Part shown: in pieces, positions 1 through 10,026 of the stretch
Position numbering within the stretch: position 1 is the first letter of the stretch
Layout: the number at the start of each line of letters is the position of its first letter
DNA from: Mesorhizobium sp. DCY119
GTDB lineage: Bacteria > Pseudomonadota > Alphaproteobacteria > Rhizobiales > Rhizobiaceae
Assembly (NCBI RefSeq): GCF_003590645.1
Contig: NZ_CP031834.1
Coordinates: 3,782,501-3,846,500, forward strand
DNA length: 64,000 nucleotides
Direction of reading: 5' to 3'
Notes under the pieces: generated by a model
Told to the model about the DNA's origin: nothing
The model's database searches: none
The model's input: the letters and a program-made list of their open reading frames with translations, nothing else
Position numbers and translations under genes: made by a program

Positions 1-993
1 TTATGAATCGATGCTGATGTTGTCACGCGGGGCGGCGGCGCGCGCCAGGCGGTCGTTGATCGCCTCGCCCAGCCCGTCATGCGGGATCGACTCGACGGCG
101 ATGGTTTTCGCGCCGCTGCGGTCCAGCGCCTGAAGGTGCGAGAACAGGTTGCTCGCGGCCTCGCGCAGATCGCCGCGTTCGGAAAGGTTCAGCAGGGCGA
201 CCGCGCGTTCGGCCCCTGCTACCCGCTTCGGGCCGAATGCCAGCAGCGCCTCATGCGGCTCGACATCGGCAACATTCAGCCGCACCGCCGCCCCCGGCGC
301 ATAATGCGAGGCCATCATGCCCGGCGCCTCGATGCCGGCTTTGGCGTTGCGCAGAAGCTTCGTGCCGGCTATCGCCTCAAGCTCTTCGGCAGGAACGCCG
401 CCCGGCCGCAGCAGCCGCAAGCGGCCGTCCTCGACCTTGACGATGGTCGATTCCAGCCCGACAGGCGTTGCGCCGCCATCGACCACCAGTTTTATCCTGC
501 TGCCGAGATCAGCAGCGACTGCCTGCGCCGTCGTGCCGCTGATCTTGCCCGACGTGTTGGCGCTGGGTGCCGCCAGCGGCCGGCCGAGTGCTGCGATAAG
601 TTCCGCGCCAAGGCCTTTCGGCATGCGCAGCGCGATCGTGTCCAGGCCCGCCGTCACCAGCGGGTGAATGCCGCTTGCCACGCGGTGCGACAGCACCATG
701 GTCAGCGGCCCCGGCCAGAATTTCTCGGCAAGCTTTCGCGACAGCGGATCGAAGTCGGCAATGGCCTCGGCCATCTCCATCGAGGCGACATGGGCGATGA
801 GCGGGTTGAAGCGCGGCCGGCCCTTGGCCTCGAAAATGCGCGCCACCGCCTCGCCATTTGTGGCATCGCCGGCAAGGCCGTAGACCGTCTCGGTGGGGAT
901 GGCGACGACATCGCCGGCCGCCAGCAGCGCCAGCGCCCGTTCCATTGCCCGCTCACCGTCGAGGATTTCCGCCACGCAACCGACCTCGTTCAA
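1..993 (-). CDS. L-threonylcarbamoyladenylate synthase (Sua5/TsaC family)
   Basis: Family role: makes threonylcarbamoyl-AMP from threonine, bicarbonate and ATP, the first step of t6A37 modification of ANN-decoding tRNAs, in the cytosol. The 330 residues match the long two-domain Sua5 form rather than the short YrdC form. The N-terminal YrdC fold shows IPTETVYGLAGD at about 32-43, KGRPRFNPL at 57-65 and SANTSG near 143; a linker containing ASHYAPGA leads to a smaller C-terminal Sua5 domain. The stop codon occupies bases 1-3, so the gene is complete. It is transcribed away from the small secreted-protein gene at 1121. Confidence 0.95.
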   Translation of the reverse strand: MNEVGCVAEILDGERAMERALALLAAGDVVAIPTETVYGLAGDATNGEAVARIFEAKGRPRFNPLIAHVASMEMAEAIADFDPLSRKLAEKFWPGPLTMVLSHRVASGIHPLVTAGLDTIALRMPKGLGAELIAALGRPLAAPSANTSGKISGTTAQAVAADLGSRIKLVVDGGATPVGLESTIVKVEDGRLRLLRPGGVPAEELEAIAGTKLLRNAKAGIEAPGMMASHYAPGAAVRLNVADVEPHEALLAFGPKRVAGAERAVALLNLSERGDLREAASNLFSHLQALDRSGAKTIAVESIPHDGLGEAINDRLARAAAPRDNISIDS

Positions 994-1120
994 GACAGCG
1001 CCTGCCTATCGCGGACGGCGCGCAGCGGCAAGGGCCACGCCGGAAATAGCGAAATCGCTAAAATGCCATGCTTCGCCGCAAGCGGGCATCAACGTCAAGC
1101 CGCTATGACAAGACAGCAAC

Positions 1121-1561
1121 ATGGGTGGGGCTATGCATATTCGGAGTGTTTTTCTTCTCGGCGGCATCTTCCTGACCGGCGCGGCACAGGCCGGGTCGAT
1201 CCAGCATATCGAGGCAATGACGGCGCCGCTCGGGCCGTCGATGGTGCTGGAGGGCACGGCCTCAGTGTCGGCAAGGCCTGCACAGGCGGGCGAAAAGATC
1301 AGCACCTCGGTGATCGCGCTTGGCGATGCGATGCCGAATGTCGACGGCGCGAAGGTCGCGGCGATCCCGCCGGCAGACCCGGCGCCGAAGCCGCGTCATC
1401 AGCAAGCGCCGATGGTCATGCGCGGCGGCATTGCCGGCGACACATTCGTCCGTGGCACCGGCATCAAAGCTCCGGCTCCGACGCAGGTCGCGGCTGACAC
1501 GCCGGCGAAGCCGTCAGGCCCGCCGCTCGCTCCGATGGCTCCGATGGCTCCGGCGAAATAG
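1121..1561 (+). CDS. small secreted Ala/Pro-rich hypothetical protein
   Basis: I do not recognise a family. The 146-residue product begins MGGAMHIRS; a second ATG at 1133 gives a cleaner signal peptide (MHIRS then a hydrophobic run ending GAAQA, with GSIQ as the likely mature start). The rest is low complexity, rich in Ala, Pro and Met, with a repeated P-M-A-P tail (SGPPLAPMAPMAPAK) and no cysteine or catalytic-looking motif. It lies between sua5 (divergent) and glyS (convergent). An exported structural or periplasmic role is only a guess. Codon use looks like the neighbouring core genes, and the signal peptide supports a real gene. Confidence 0.6.
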   Translation: MGGAMHIRSVFLLGGIFLTGAAQAGSIQHIEAMTAPLGPSMVLEGTASVSARPAQAGEKISTSVIALGDAMPNVDGAKVAAIPPADPAPKPRHQQAPMVMRGGIAGDTFVRGTGIKAPAPTQVAADTPAKPSGPPLAPMAPMAPAK

Positions 1562-1587
1562 GCCGAAGACCGAGCCGGGTCTCCGGC

Positions 1588-3930
1588 TCAGCCCGCGATC
1601 TTCGAGAAATCGGCGACCTTGTCGGTGGCTGCGCGGATGCGCGACAGCAGCGCCAGACGGTTGGCGCGCACGGCCTCGTCCTCATCATTCACGAGAACGC
1701 CTTCAAAGAATGAATCAACCGGCTCACGCAGCACGCTAAGTGCGAGCATGGCGGCGGAAAAGTCTTCATTCTGAATCGCTTGCGCGGCCTGGCTCTCGGC
1801 ATGATTCACCGCCGCGAACAGCTTGTGCTCTGCCTCCTCGCGGAACAGCGCGGGGTCGACGGCATCGGCAACGCGCGTACCCTTCTTCTCCTCGGCCGCC
1901 AGAATGTTGGCCCCGCGCTTGGTGCCGGCCAGCAGGTTCTTGCCGTCCTCCGTGTCGAGGAAGGAGCCGAGCGCTTCGACGCGGCGGACGATTTGCAGGA
2001 GGTCGTCGTTTTGCGCGGCGTCCCCCTCCCCCTTGAGGGGAGGGTCGATCCGCGAAGCGGATCGGGGTGGGGTCGCTGCGGCAGTGCTCGACGTTGGGGC
2101 GGTGCCTTCTGAGGCAACCCCCTCTGTCGCCTTCGGCGACATCTCCCCCTCAAGGGGGGAGACTAGGCGCTGCGCCAGCACCGCATCGATCAGATCATGC
2201 CGCGCACCTTGGTCGCGGAGATAGACTTTCAGGCGGTCGTGGAAGAAGGAGAGGAGCTCACCAGAGAAGAAATCTTCCAGATCCGTTGGTTGATTGAACT
2301 CAAGCCGTTGCGCAATGCGCTCACTATTTGCGCTCGCAAACAGGCTATCCAAGTTCAGTCGCACCCCGTTCTCAATCAATATCCGCACCACCCCCAGCGC
2401 CGCTCGGCGCAGCGCATAGGGGTCCTTACTTCCCGTCGGCTTCTCGTCGATCGCCCAGAATCCGACCAGCGTGTCGAGCTTGTCGGCGAGCGCCACGGCA
2501 ACCGACACAGGGTCGGTCGGCACGCGGTCGGAGGGGCCTTGCGGCTTGTAATGCTCCTCGATCGCAGCGGCAACCGAAGGATGCTCGCCCTGAAGCAGCG
2601 CATATTTGCGGCCCATCGCGCCCTGAAGTTCCGGGAATTCGCCGACGACTTCGGTCTGCAGATCGGCCTTGGCCAGCACGGCGGCGCGTTCGGCAAGGGC
2701 CGGATCGGCGCCGACGATCGGCGCGATCTCGCGCGCCAGCCGCTTGATGCGCTCCACCCGTTCACCCTGCGTGCCGAGCTTGGCGTGGAAGGTCACGCCG
2801 AGATGGTCGAGCCGGGCCATGCGCTGGTCGAGGGGCTTGGCCATATCGAGTCCGAATTTCTTGCCCGAATCCGTCAACTGGTCGAGGTCGGGCAGGTCGT
2901 GCTGGTCGGTCGTCCAGAAATAGAGCGCATCCGACAGGCGTGCGCGCACGACCTTGCCGTTGCCGTGGGCGATTTCCTTGCCGCCGTCCTTGGCCTCGAT
3001 ATTGGCGGTAAGGATAAAACGGTTGGAGAGATTTTCCGTCTCGCCCTGCACGCGCGTCACGAAACACTTCTGGTTGGCGCGGATCGTCAGCCGGATGACC
3101 TCGGCCGGAATGGCAAGGAAATCCTGCTCGAATTCGCCCATCAGCACGACGGGCCATTCGACGAGGCCGGACACTTCCTCCAGCAGCAGATCGTCCTCGA
3201 CAAGCTCTAGCCCGTTGGCGAAGGCGAGGTTCCTGGCGTCCGACAGGATGATCTGCTTGCGGCGGTCGGCATCGAGTACGACCTTGGCCGCTTCCAGCTT
3301 GGCGACGTAATCCGCGAACCGGCGCACGGTGATTGCTCCCGGCGCGTGGAAGCGGTGGCCATAGGTGACGTTGCCGGCGCGGATGCCGTCGATCTCGAAA
3401 TCGACCACCACCGGCTCTTCCGTCTCGGGGCCGAAGGTGCAGACGATGGATTGCAGCGGGCGCACCCAGCGAAGGCTTCCCGGCTTGGCCGAAGCCTTGC
3501 CCCAGCGCATCGATTTCGGCCAGGGGAAGGTGCGGATGATCGTCGGGATCAGCTCGGCGATGATCTCTTCCGCCGCCCTCCCCGGCTTGGAAATATGGGC
3601 AACATAGAAATCGCCCTTCTTCGGGTCGGAATGCACATGGGCCTGGCTGATATCGGTCAGGCCGGCCGAGCGCAGGAAGCCGGCAATCGCCTGCTCCGGC
3701 GCCTTGGTGCTCGGGCCCTTCTTTTCCTCATGCACGTCCTTGGAGCGCGCGTTGAGGCCGCGAATGTCGAGCGTCAGCCGGCGCGGCGTCCAGTATTCAA
3801 CCGCCGCCTCATAGGTCAGGCCGGCTTCCACCAGCCCGTCCGTTACCATCTTCTTCAGGTCGCCGGCAGCCTTGCGCTGCATGCGGGCGGGGATTTCTTC
3901 CGAGCGAAGTTCAAGAAGCAAATCGGGCAT
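1588..3930 (-). CDS. glyS: glycine--tRNA ligase beta subunit
   Basis: Beta chain of the bacterial alpha2beta2 glycyl-tRNA synthetase; it carries tRNA-binding domains and works with GlyQ, whose gene ends one base upstream. The start [18 protein letters not shown] is the canonical GlyS N-terminus, and the body shows family segments such as [10 protein letters not shown] and [17 protein letters not shown]. At 780 residues it is longer than a usual GlyS of about 690-720. The excess is explained by an in-frame insertion at about residues 589-637 (window 2021-2163), reading through a palindromic repeat that also occurs between genes at 16031. The insert falls between the DLIDAVLA and [13 protein letters not shown] segments of the C-terminal helical region, and the frame stays open on both sides. 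Function is probably retained, because no second copy is seen here and the gene is essential in the family. Confidence 0.96.
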   Translation of the reverse strand: MPDLLLELRSEEIPARMQRKAAGDLKKMVTDGLVEAGLTYEAAVEYWTPRRLTLDIRGLNARSKDVHEEKKGPSTKAPEQAIAGFLRSAGLTDISQAHVHSDPKKGDFYVAHISKPGRAAEEIIAELIPTIIRTFPWPKSMRWGKASAKPGSLRWVRPLQSIVCTFGPETEEPVVVDFEIDGIRAGNVTYGHRFHAPGAITVRRFADYVAKLEAAKVVLDADRRKQIILSDARNLAFANGLELVEDDLLLEEVSGLVEWPVVLMGEFEQDFLAIPAEVIRLTIRANQKCFVTRVQGETENLSNRFILTANIEAKDGGKEIAHGNGKVVRARLSDALYFWTTDQHDLPDLDQLTDSGKKFGLDMAKPLDQRMARLDHLGVTFHAKLGTQGERVERIKRLAREIAPIVGADPALAERAAVLAKADLQTEVVGEFPELQGAMGRKYALLQGEHPSVAAAIEEHYKPQGPSDRVPTDPVSVAVALADKLDTLVGFWAIDEKPTGSKDPYALRRAALGVVRILIENGVRLNLDSLFASANSERIAQRLEFNQPTDLEDFFSGELLSFFHDRLKVYLRDQGARHDLIDAVLAQRLVSPLEGEMSPKATEGVASEGTAPTSSTAAATPPRSASRIDPPLKGEGDAAQNDDLLQIVRRVEALGSFLDTEDGKNLLAGTKRGANILAAEEKKGTRVADAVDPALFREEAEHKLFAAVNHAESQAAQAIQNEDFSAAMLALSVLREPVDSFFEGVLVNDEDEAVRANRLALLSRIRAATDKVADFSKIAG
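2021..2163. repeat. palindromic mosaic repeat inserted in frame in glyS
   Basis: The plus strand runs from a CCCCTCCCCCTTGAGGGGAGGG block through GGATCGGGGTGGGGTC, a GTGCTCGACGTT core and CCCCCTCTGTCGCCTTCGGCGAC to ATCTCCCCCTCAAGGGGGGAGA. The reverse complement of 16031-16170 has the same order of blocks. The glyS reading translates it as a Ser/Thr/Pro-rich stretch beginning [14 protein letters not shown] and ending DPPLKGEGD. The local GC-rich hairpins CCCCTTGAGGGG and GTCGCCTTCGGCGAC are visible directly. Confidence 0.85.
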
Positions 3931-3931
3931 T

Positions 3932-4891
3932 TCAGGTAGCCTTGTCGTTTAGTTGGAACCCGCCTGCGTCCGTCTGCAGGAAGGCTTCGCCGCAGGCCTT
4001 GGCAAGGTTGCGCACGCGCAGGATGTAGCTCTGCCGCTCGGTCACCGAGATGACGCCGCGTGCGTCGAGCAGGTTGAAGACATGGCTGGCCTTGATGCAC
4101 TGGTCGTAGGCTGGAAACACCATCTTGTGCAGCGGCTGGTTGTCCTTGGAGGACGGCGCGCCGGCATCCAGCAGCGCCTTGCACTCGGCTTCCGCATCCT
4201 CGAAATGGCGCAGCAGCACCGCCGTGTTGGCGTGCTCGAAATTGAAGCGCGAATATTCCTGCTCGGCCTGCAGGAAGACCTCACCATAGGTGACCTTCTC
4301 GTCGCCCTCGCGGCCGTTGAAGTTCAGGTCGTAGACATTGTCGACGCCCTGCACATACATGGCCAGCCGCTCCAGACCATAGGTCAGTTCGCCGGCCACG
4401 GGTGCGCATTCGATGCCGCAGACCTGCTGGAAATAGGTGAACTGCGACACTTCCATGCCGTCGCACCAGCACTCCCAGCCGAGCCCCCAGGCGCCCAGCG
4501 TCGGGCTTTCCCAGTCGTCCTCGACGAAGCGGATGTCATGCAGCAGCGGGTCGATGCCGATCGCCTCGAGCGAGCCGAGATAGAGCTCCTGCAGGTTAGA
4601 TGGGTTCGGCTTCAGAATGACCTGATACTGGTAGTAATGCTGCAAGCGGTTCGGGTTCTCGCCGTAGCGGCCGTCCTTGGGGCGGCGCGAGGGCTGGACA
4701 TAGGCCGCATTCCACTTCTTCGGCCCCAACGCGCGCAGCGTGGTGGCCGGGTGGAAGGTACCGGCGCCGACCTCCATGTCGTAGGGCTGCAGCACGACGC
4801 AACCGTATTCGGCCCAGTAATTGTGCAGCGTCAGGATCAGCCCCTGGAACGAGCGGCTGGGGTGCATATGGGCAGGCAGACTGGCGGTCAC
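3932..4891 (-). CDS. glyQ: glycine--tRNA ligase alpha subunit
   Basis: Catalytic alpha chain of the tetrameric class II glycyl-tRNA synthetase; it activates glycine and charges tRNA-Gly with GlyS. The 319 residues match the family and contain the strongly conserved segments [59 protein letters not shown] and [24 protein letters not shown] start at 4891 has TGAGG about seven bases upstream; an ATG at 4867 (MHPSRSFQG) is the alternative. The gene is followed after one base by glyS, so the two are translationally linked. The C-terminal end ([15 protein letters not shown]) is intact. Confidence 0.97.
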   Translation of the reverse strand: MTASLPAHMHPSRSFQGLILTLHNYWAEYGCVVLQPYDMEVGAGTFHPATTLRALGPKKWNAAYVQPSRRPKDGRYGENPNRLQHYYQYQVILKPNPSNLQELYLGSLEAIGIDPLLHDIRFVEDDWESPTLGAWGLGWECWCDGMEVSQFTYFQQVCGIECAPVAGELTYGLERLAMYVQGVDNVYDLNFNGREGDEKVTYGEVFLQAEQEYSRFNFEHANTAVLLRHFEDAEAECKALLDAGAPSSKDNQPLHKMVFPAYDQCIKASHVFNLLDARGVISVTERQSYILRVRNLAKACGEAFLQTDAGGFQLNDKAT

Positions 4892-4961
4892 GGGATAAGC
4901 CTCAGAATATCGGGGCCAAAAGACGGCCCGTCCTATTCCGGCCTGCCGGAAGCGTCAAGTT

Positions 4962-6986
4962 TCAGTTCGGCTGACCCGGCAGGATCAGTTCCTGCCCGGG
5001 CACGATGCGGCCGGGATCGCCCTGAAGCTGCGGGTTGAGGTTGAGAATCTCCTGATAGCGCCCGCCATTGCCGAGCACCTCGTTGGCGATCGACCACAGC
5101 GACTGCCCGCGCTGCACCTTGTAGGCGGCCGGCGTCGCGGAAATCTTCTCGACCGGCGAGGATTGCGGCGTGGCGGCAGGCGTGTCGCTCTTCTTCTCGG
5201 CCTCGGGCGCAGGCGCCGGTGCAATCGCAGGTGCGGCAGGCTTGACCGCCGGCGCTTCGGCCGCGGTCTTGCCTTCGAGCGGCGGCAGGCCTTCGGCGAG
5301 CTTCTTCTGCACGGTCGCCAGCACATCAGGCTCCGGCTTCATGTCGCGCGCATGGCTCCACTGGAAGGTCGCTTCCAGCTTGCGGCCGACGCGCCAATAA
5401 GCATCGCCGAGATGGTCGTTCAGCACGGGATCATCGGGCTTCAGCGACACCGCGCGTTCCAGCTCCGTCACCGCCTCGTCGAAGCGGTTGAGGCGGTAGT
5501 AGGCCCAGCCCAGCGAATCGACGATGTAGCCGTCGCTCGGACGAAGGTCGACCGCCTTGCGGATCATGTCGAGACCTTCATCCAGGTTCATATTCATGTC
5601 GACCCAGGAATAGCCCAGATAGTTCAGAACCTGCGGCTGGTTCGGCATCAGCTTCAGCGCTTCGCGGAAATTCGGCTCGGCCTTCGGCCATTCCTTCAGC
5701 CGCTCATAGGCGATGCCGCGCTGGTAATAGATGTTCCAGTTGCTGGCGTCCGGCGCCTTCAGCCGCTCGACGGCCTTGTCATAGATGTCGGCAGCGGAGC
5801 GGTAATCCTCCTTGGAGGAGTAGACGCCGCCCAGCGCCAGATAGGCGCGCATATCGTCGGGGCTCTCGTCGAGCAGCGCCTTGAGATGGGTGATCGCCTC
5901 GTCATGGCGCTTTAGGTCGGCAAGGTTCAGGCCGAGCTGCAATTCGGCGGCACGCTTGAGCGAGGAATCGGCCGGCACGCGGCGATAGAGCTCGATCGCC
6001 TCCTCGGCATTCTCCTGCTGCTCCGCAACCGCCGCAAGCTGCAGCAGCACGGCGTCGCTGTCGTGCTTCAGCGCCAGCGCATATTGAAGATAGAGCCGCA
6101 CGAACGGCTCGCCGCCGCCACGGTTCAGCGCGCTCGCCAGATCGAGCAGGATCTCGCTCGCGCCGTCGGCGGGGCCTGCGACCAGCGGCGTGATCTTGTC
6201 GCCCTTGTTGATCTTCTCGCGCAGCGCCATCAGCGGCAGGCGGCCGGTTGCGAATTCGTCGGCCTTGTCGAGCACGGCCAGCGCCTTGTCCTTTTCGCCG
6301 CGACCGGCGAGGAAGCCGGCATAGGCTTCGGCCGCGCGCAGCCATGTCTCGGGTGCTGCACCGCCGGCGGCGACGTTGTCGATGGTCTCGCTATAGATCT
6401 TGTCGGCTTCCTTGGCATTGCCGGCAGCCTCGGCGATCAGCGCGCGATGATAGGTCGTGAACAGCGTGAACCATTCGGGACCCTGCAGCTTTTCGAGATA
6501 GGCAAGCGCGTCCTTGGCATCGCCGGCACCGGCCTTGGCCCAGGCGGTCATGACGCCGGAAATCAGCTTGTCGAGATCGGATTCCTGCGCAAGTTTCAGG
6601 AAGGTCTCGGCCGAGCGGTATTCCTTCTTGCGGATGGCGTCGACCGCCAGCGCAAGCCGCGAGAAGCGCTCGATATCGGGCACCGACTTCAATTTTTCGG
6701 CATAGGGCAGCGATTCGTCGAAACGGCCCTGCGAAATCAGCGCCAGCATCAGGCTCTGCTGAAGTTGCTGGTTCTCGGTGTCGAAGGCCAGCGCCCGCTT
6801 GTAATAGGCGATTGCGCTGTCGAGATCGTTGTCGACTTCCGCCACGCGTGCGGCGAGATAGGCGCCGGAAAACGAGTTGATCTGCACCGGTTCTTCGGAC
6901 TGCTTCGCCAAAGCCGGCTGGCCGACCACCATAAGACCCGCCAGTGCCGAAACACCCGCAAGCCAGCCCACATTCTTACGCCGCAT
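4962..6986 (-). CDS. exported TPR-repeat protein with C-terminal LysM domain
   Basis: A 674-residue protein predicted to be exported. The chosen ATG at 6986 is preceded by GGAAGGACGATA and starts MRRKNVGWLAG with a signal peptide ending near QPALA. An upstream start at 7034 would bury the signal peptide. The middle (about 40-530) is a series of tetratricopeptide repeats, for example LAARVAEVDNDLDSAIAYYK and WAYYRLNRFDEAVTELERAV. A Pro/Ala-rich linker follows, then a LysM domain (VQRGQSLWSIANEVLGNGG to GQELILPGQ) at the extreme C-terminus, which in this family binds peptidoglycan. A periplasmic scaffold role is inferred. It lies between glyQ and the prenyl synthase gene on the same strand. Confidence 0.85.
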   Translation of the reverse strand: MRRKNVGWLAGVSALAGLMVVGQPALAKQSEEPVQINSFSGAYLAARVAEVDNDLDSAIAYYKRALAFDTENQQLQQSLMLALISQGRFDESLPYAEKLKSVPDIERFSRLALAVDAIRKKEYRSAETFLKLAQESDLDKLISGVMTAWAKAGAGDAKDALAYLEKLQGPEWFTLFTTYHRALIAEAAGNAKEADKIYSETIDNVAAGGAAPETWLRAAEAYAGFLAGRGEKDKALAVLDKADEFATGRLPLMALREKINKGDKITPLVAGPADGASEILLDLASALNRGGGEPFVRLYLQYALALKHDSDAVLLQLAAVAEQQENAEEAIELYRRVPADSSLKRAAELQLGLNLADLKRHDEAITHLKALLDESPDDMRAYLALGGVYSSKEDYRSAADIYDKAVERLKAPDASNWNIYYQRGIAYERLKEWPKAEPNFREALKLMPNQPQVLNYLGYSWVDMNMNLDEGLDMIRKAVDLRPSDGYIVDSLGWAYYRLNRFDEAVTELERAVSLKPDDPVLNDHLGDAYWRVGRKLEATFQWSHARDMKPEPDVLATVQKKLAEGLPPLEGKTAAEAPAVKPAAPAIAPAPAPEAEKKSDTPAATPQSSPVEKISATPAAYKVQRGQSLWSIANEVLGNGGRYQEILNLNPQLQGDPGRIVPGQELILPGQPN

Positions 6987-7121
6987 TATCGTCCTTCCCG
7001 CCGCGCCGTCCCTGTGACAGCATGACTCGCTCAAGCGATAGTTCGCAAAAGCATGGCCTTTTTGCGGTCGCGGTTCAATCGTTACTGTTTCACAATCCGG
7101 TCAAAGTGCGGGCAACGGCCC

Positions 7122-8138
7122 TCAAACGACGCGGCTGATGCAGAAATCGATGACATCGATAAGGGCTGCTTTCTGCGGCGTGGCCTCCAGCGGCGCCAGC
7201 GCATCGCGGGCGATCTCGCCGAAATGACGGGCGCGGCCGATCGTATCGGCGATGGAGCCGTGACGCGTCATCAGGCCGACCGCCTTTTCGAAAGCAGCGT
7301 CATCGGCATTGTTTTCCTCGATCGAGCGCTTCCAGAACTCGCGCTCGGCAGCGGTGCCGCGCCGATAGCTCAGGATGACGGGCAGCGTCACCTTACCCTC
7401 GCGGAAATCGTCGCCGACATTCTTGCCGAGGTCTTTCGAATTGCCGCCATAGTCCAGCGCATCGTCGATGAGCTGGAAGGCGAGGCCGAGATTCATGCCA
7501 TAGGAGCGCAGCGCCGCCCGCTCGGGCTTCGAGGCGCCGGCAATGACCGGGCCGACTTCTGCGGCTGCCGAAAACAGCGCTGCCGTCTTGGCCTTGATGA
7601 CGGCGAAATGCTCGTCCTCGGTGGTTTCGAGGTTCTTGGCGGCTGCAAGCTGCATGACCTCGCCCTCGGCGATGATCGAGGCAGCGGTCGAGAGAATGTC
7701 GAGCGCGTCGAGCGAGCCGACCTCGACCATCAGCCGGAACGCCTGGCCGAGCAGGAAGTCGCCGACCAGCACGCTGGCCTGGTTGCCCCAGATCATGCGC
7801 GCCGTCTTCTTGCCGCGCCGCATGCCGCTCTCATCGACGACGTCGTCGTGCAGCAGCGTTGCCGTGTGCATGAACTCGACGCTTGTGGCGAGCTTCACAT
7901 GGCCCTCGCCTGAATAGCCGAACATCTGGGCGGCGGCGAGCGTCACCATCGGGCGCAGGCGCTTGCCGCCGGACGAGATGAGGTGATTGGCGATCTCGGG
8001 AATCATCTCGACATCGGAGCCGGCCTTGGACAGGATCAGCTTGTTGACGCGCCCCATGTCGGACGCCGTCAGGTCGATCAGCTCCTTGATGGAAGCGCCT
8101 TCACGCTTCCCGTTATCGATGTTGAGAACGACACCCAC
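7122..8138 (-). CDS. long-chain polyprenyl diphosphate synthase (IspB-like)
   Basis: Trans-prenyltransferase that elongates FPP or GGPP with isopentenyl diphosphate to the side chain of ubiquinone. It has the first aspartate-rich motif LLHDDVVDE near residue 95, GGKRLRP near 57, and the second motif LIDDALDYGG near 225. The length of 338 residues is typical. Chain length (octa- versus decaprenyl) cannot be read from sequence; alphaproteobacteria usually carry Q-10, so decaprenyl is the likelier product. It sits downstream of nothing on its own strand and diverges from the hydrolase at 8365 over 226 bp, which probably holds both promoters. Confidence 0.93.
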   Translation of the reverse strand: MGVVLNIDNGKREGASIKELIDLTASDMGRVNKLILSKAGSDVEMIPEIANHLISSGGKRLRPMVTLAAAQMFGYSGEGHVKLATSVEFMHTATLLHDDVVDESGMRRGKKTARMIWGNQASVLVGDFLLGQAFRLMVEVGSLDALDILSTAASIIAEGEVMQLAAAKNLETTEDEHFAVIKAKTAALFSAAAEVGPVIAGASKPERAALRSYGMNLGLAFQLIDDALDYGGNSKDLGKNVGDDFREGKVTLPVILSYRRGTAAEREFWKRSIEENNADDAAFEKAVGLMTRHGSIADTIGRARHFGEIARDALAPLEATPQKAALIDVIDFCISRVV

Positions 8139-8364
8139 GACAAACTCTCCGTCCTTAGAGACGAGCCTTCAGCCCTGAGCATGATTTAGGTCGGCAAGGC
8201 CTAGCTGGGCAAGAGGCGAATTGGCGCGGCAATCGCAACTCACTGTTGCCCTGTGGCTAACATGGGGTAGTTTTACGGCAATAGAAGCTCTTCTCGTGAA
8301 GCCATTGGGTCCATTCACTTTTCAGCGACCGGACCGAGTGACTTCAAAACAGATAGAGAGACCA

Positions 8365-10017
8365 ATGGATGTGATTCAGCGCTGGATAATCAGATTTTGG
8401 CTGTCGTTCTCGACTGTCGGCCTTCTGGTCGGCACGCTGTTTTTCGCCGCGTCGCTCACCCCCTCGCTCATTCCGCGCAGCTTTTTGATGCAGGGCATTC
8501 TCTCCGGATTCTCCTTCGCCGCCGGCTACGGCATCGGCGTGTTCGGGCTGTGGCTGTGGACCTATCTGGAACTTCCGCAGCCGCGCGACCGCAACGCGCG
8601 CATCATCAAGCTTGCTGCGGCAATCATTTGCGCGGCGATCGCCCTCGTCTTCCTGTGGCGCGCCTCGGGCTGGCAGAATTCGATCCGGGTGCTGATGGAC
8701 ATGCAGCCGGTGGACAGCGCGCACCCGCTGCGCGTCGGCGCGATAGCCCTGCTGACCTTCATCGTGCTGCTCACATTTGCGCGGCTCTTTCAGCTCACCT
8801 TCCTGTTCCTGTCGGGAAGGCTTCGCCGCTACGTGCCGCGGCGCATCGCCTATGTCATCGGCATTGCGATTGCCGCCGTGCTGTTCGGCACGGTCGTCAA
8901 TGGCGTCATCTTCCGCTATGCGCTGCATGTGCTTGACGGCTCCTACCAGAAGCTCGACGAACTGGTGGAAGACGACACCATCCAGCCCACCGATCCCAAC
9001 AAGACGGGAAGTGCCGCCTCGCTGCTTGGCTGGGAAGAACTCGGGCGCACGGGGCGCGACTTCATTTCGGCAGGCCCCAGCAAGCAGGATTTGCAGACTT
9101 TCCTGAAGCGCGATGCGCTCGACCCGATCCGCGTCTATGCCGGTTTGCGCTCGGCCGACACGCCGGCAGCCAGAGCAAAGCTGGCACTTGAGGAGTTGAA
9201 GCGCGTCGGCGGCTTCGACCGCTCCGTCCTCGTCGTCATCACGCCGACCGGCACCGGCTGGATCGATCCTGCCGCCATGGACACGGTCGAATATCTGCAT
9301 GGCGGCGATATCGCCAGCGTGGCGATCCAGTATTCCTATCTCGCAAGCTGGCTGTCGCTGCTGGTCGAGCCGAGCTATGGCAGCGAGGCGTCGCGCGCGC
9401 TGTTTTCCGAGGTCTACGGCTACTGGACGACGCTGCCGAAGGACAAGCGGCCAAAGCTCTATCTCTACGGCCTGAGCCTCGGCACCAAGAATTCGGAACA
9501 ATCCAGCGAATTGTTCGAGGTGCTTGGCGACCCGTATCAGGGCGCGCTGTGGGCCGGCCCGCCCTATTCCAGCCGCATCTGGCGCTCGATCACCACCGAC
9601 CGCAACGCCGGCTCACCCGCCTGGCTGCCGCGCTTCCGCGACGGCTCCTATGTGCGCTTCACAAACCAGAAGAACGCACTCGCCATTCCCAACGCACATT
9701 GGGGGCCGATGCGCATCGTCTATCTTCAATATGCTAGCGACTCCGTCACCTTCTTCGACCCGCAATCCGTCTACCGGGCGCCAGCCTGGATGGCCGAGCC
9801 GCGCGGGCCCGATGTTTCGCCGCAACTGCGCTGGTATCCGATCGTGACGTTCCTGCAGCTGCTGGTCGACATGGCCGTCGCAACATCGACGCCGATGGGC
9901 CACGGCCACGTCTATGCGCCGGAACATTACATCGATGCCTGGATGGCGGTGACGGACGTGCAGGGCTGGTCGGGAGACGATGTTGCGCGGCTGAAGGAGC
10001 ATTTCGCGCGGCGGTAG
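8365..10017 (+). CDS. membrane-anchored alpha/beta-hydrolase family protein
   Basis: Resembles the bacterial alpha/beta-hydrolase family with a hydrophobic N-terminal domain (Pfam Abhydrolase_9 type); substrate unknown. I chose the ATG at 8365 (MDVIQRWIIRFW), preceded by AGAGAG; the upstream TTG at 8221 gives an unconvincing N-terminus. Residues about 10-220 hold several membrane segments (LLVGTLFFAASLTPSLIP, LLTFIVLLTFARLFQLTF, IGIAIAAVLFGTVVNGVIF). The soluble C-terminal part carries a nucleophile elbow, YLYGLSLGTKNSEQS, and HGHVYAPEHY near the end supplies a candidate catalytic His. It is wedged between ispB and a DUF2007 gene, followed by a palindromic repeat. Confidence 0.85.
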   Translation: MDVIQRWIIRFWLSFSTVGLLVGTLFFAASLTPSLIPRSFLMQGILSGFSFAAGYGIGVFGLWLWTYLELPQPRDRNARIIKLAAAIICAAIALVFLWRASGWQNSIRVLMDMQPVDSAHPLRVGAIALLTFIVLLTFARLFQLTFLFLSGRLRRYVPRRIAYVIGIAIAAVLFGTVVNGVIFRYALHVLDGSYQKLDELVEDDTIQPTDPNKTGSAASLLGWEELGRTGRDFISAGPSKQDLQTFLKRDALDPIRVYAGLRSADTPAARAKLALEELKRVGGFDRSVLVVITPTGTGWIDPAAMDTVEYLHGGDIASVAIQYSYLASWLSLLVEPSYGSEASRALFSEVYGYWTTLPKDKRPKLYLYGLSLGTKNSEQSSELFEVLGDPYQGALWAGPPYSSRIWRSITTDRNAGSPAWLPRFRDGSYVRFTNQKNALAIPNAHWGPMRIVYLQYASDSVTFFDPQSVYRAPAWMAEPRGPDVSPQLRWYPIVTFLQLLVDMAVATSTPMGHGHVYAPEHYIDAWMAVTDVQGWSGDDVARLKEHFARR

Positions 10018-10026
10018 TGCCAAGAT

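Noticed and set aside
79-1497. 472-codon plus-strand frame across sua5
   Set aside because: It is antisense to the clear Sua5 gene, Arg- and His-rich, without any family motif; typical high-GC shadow.
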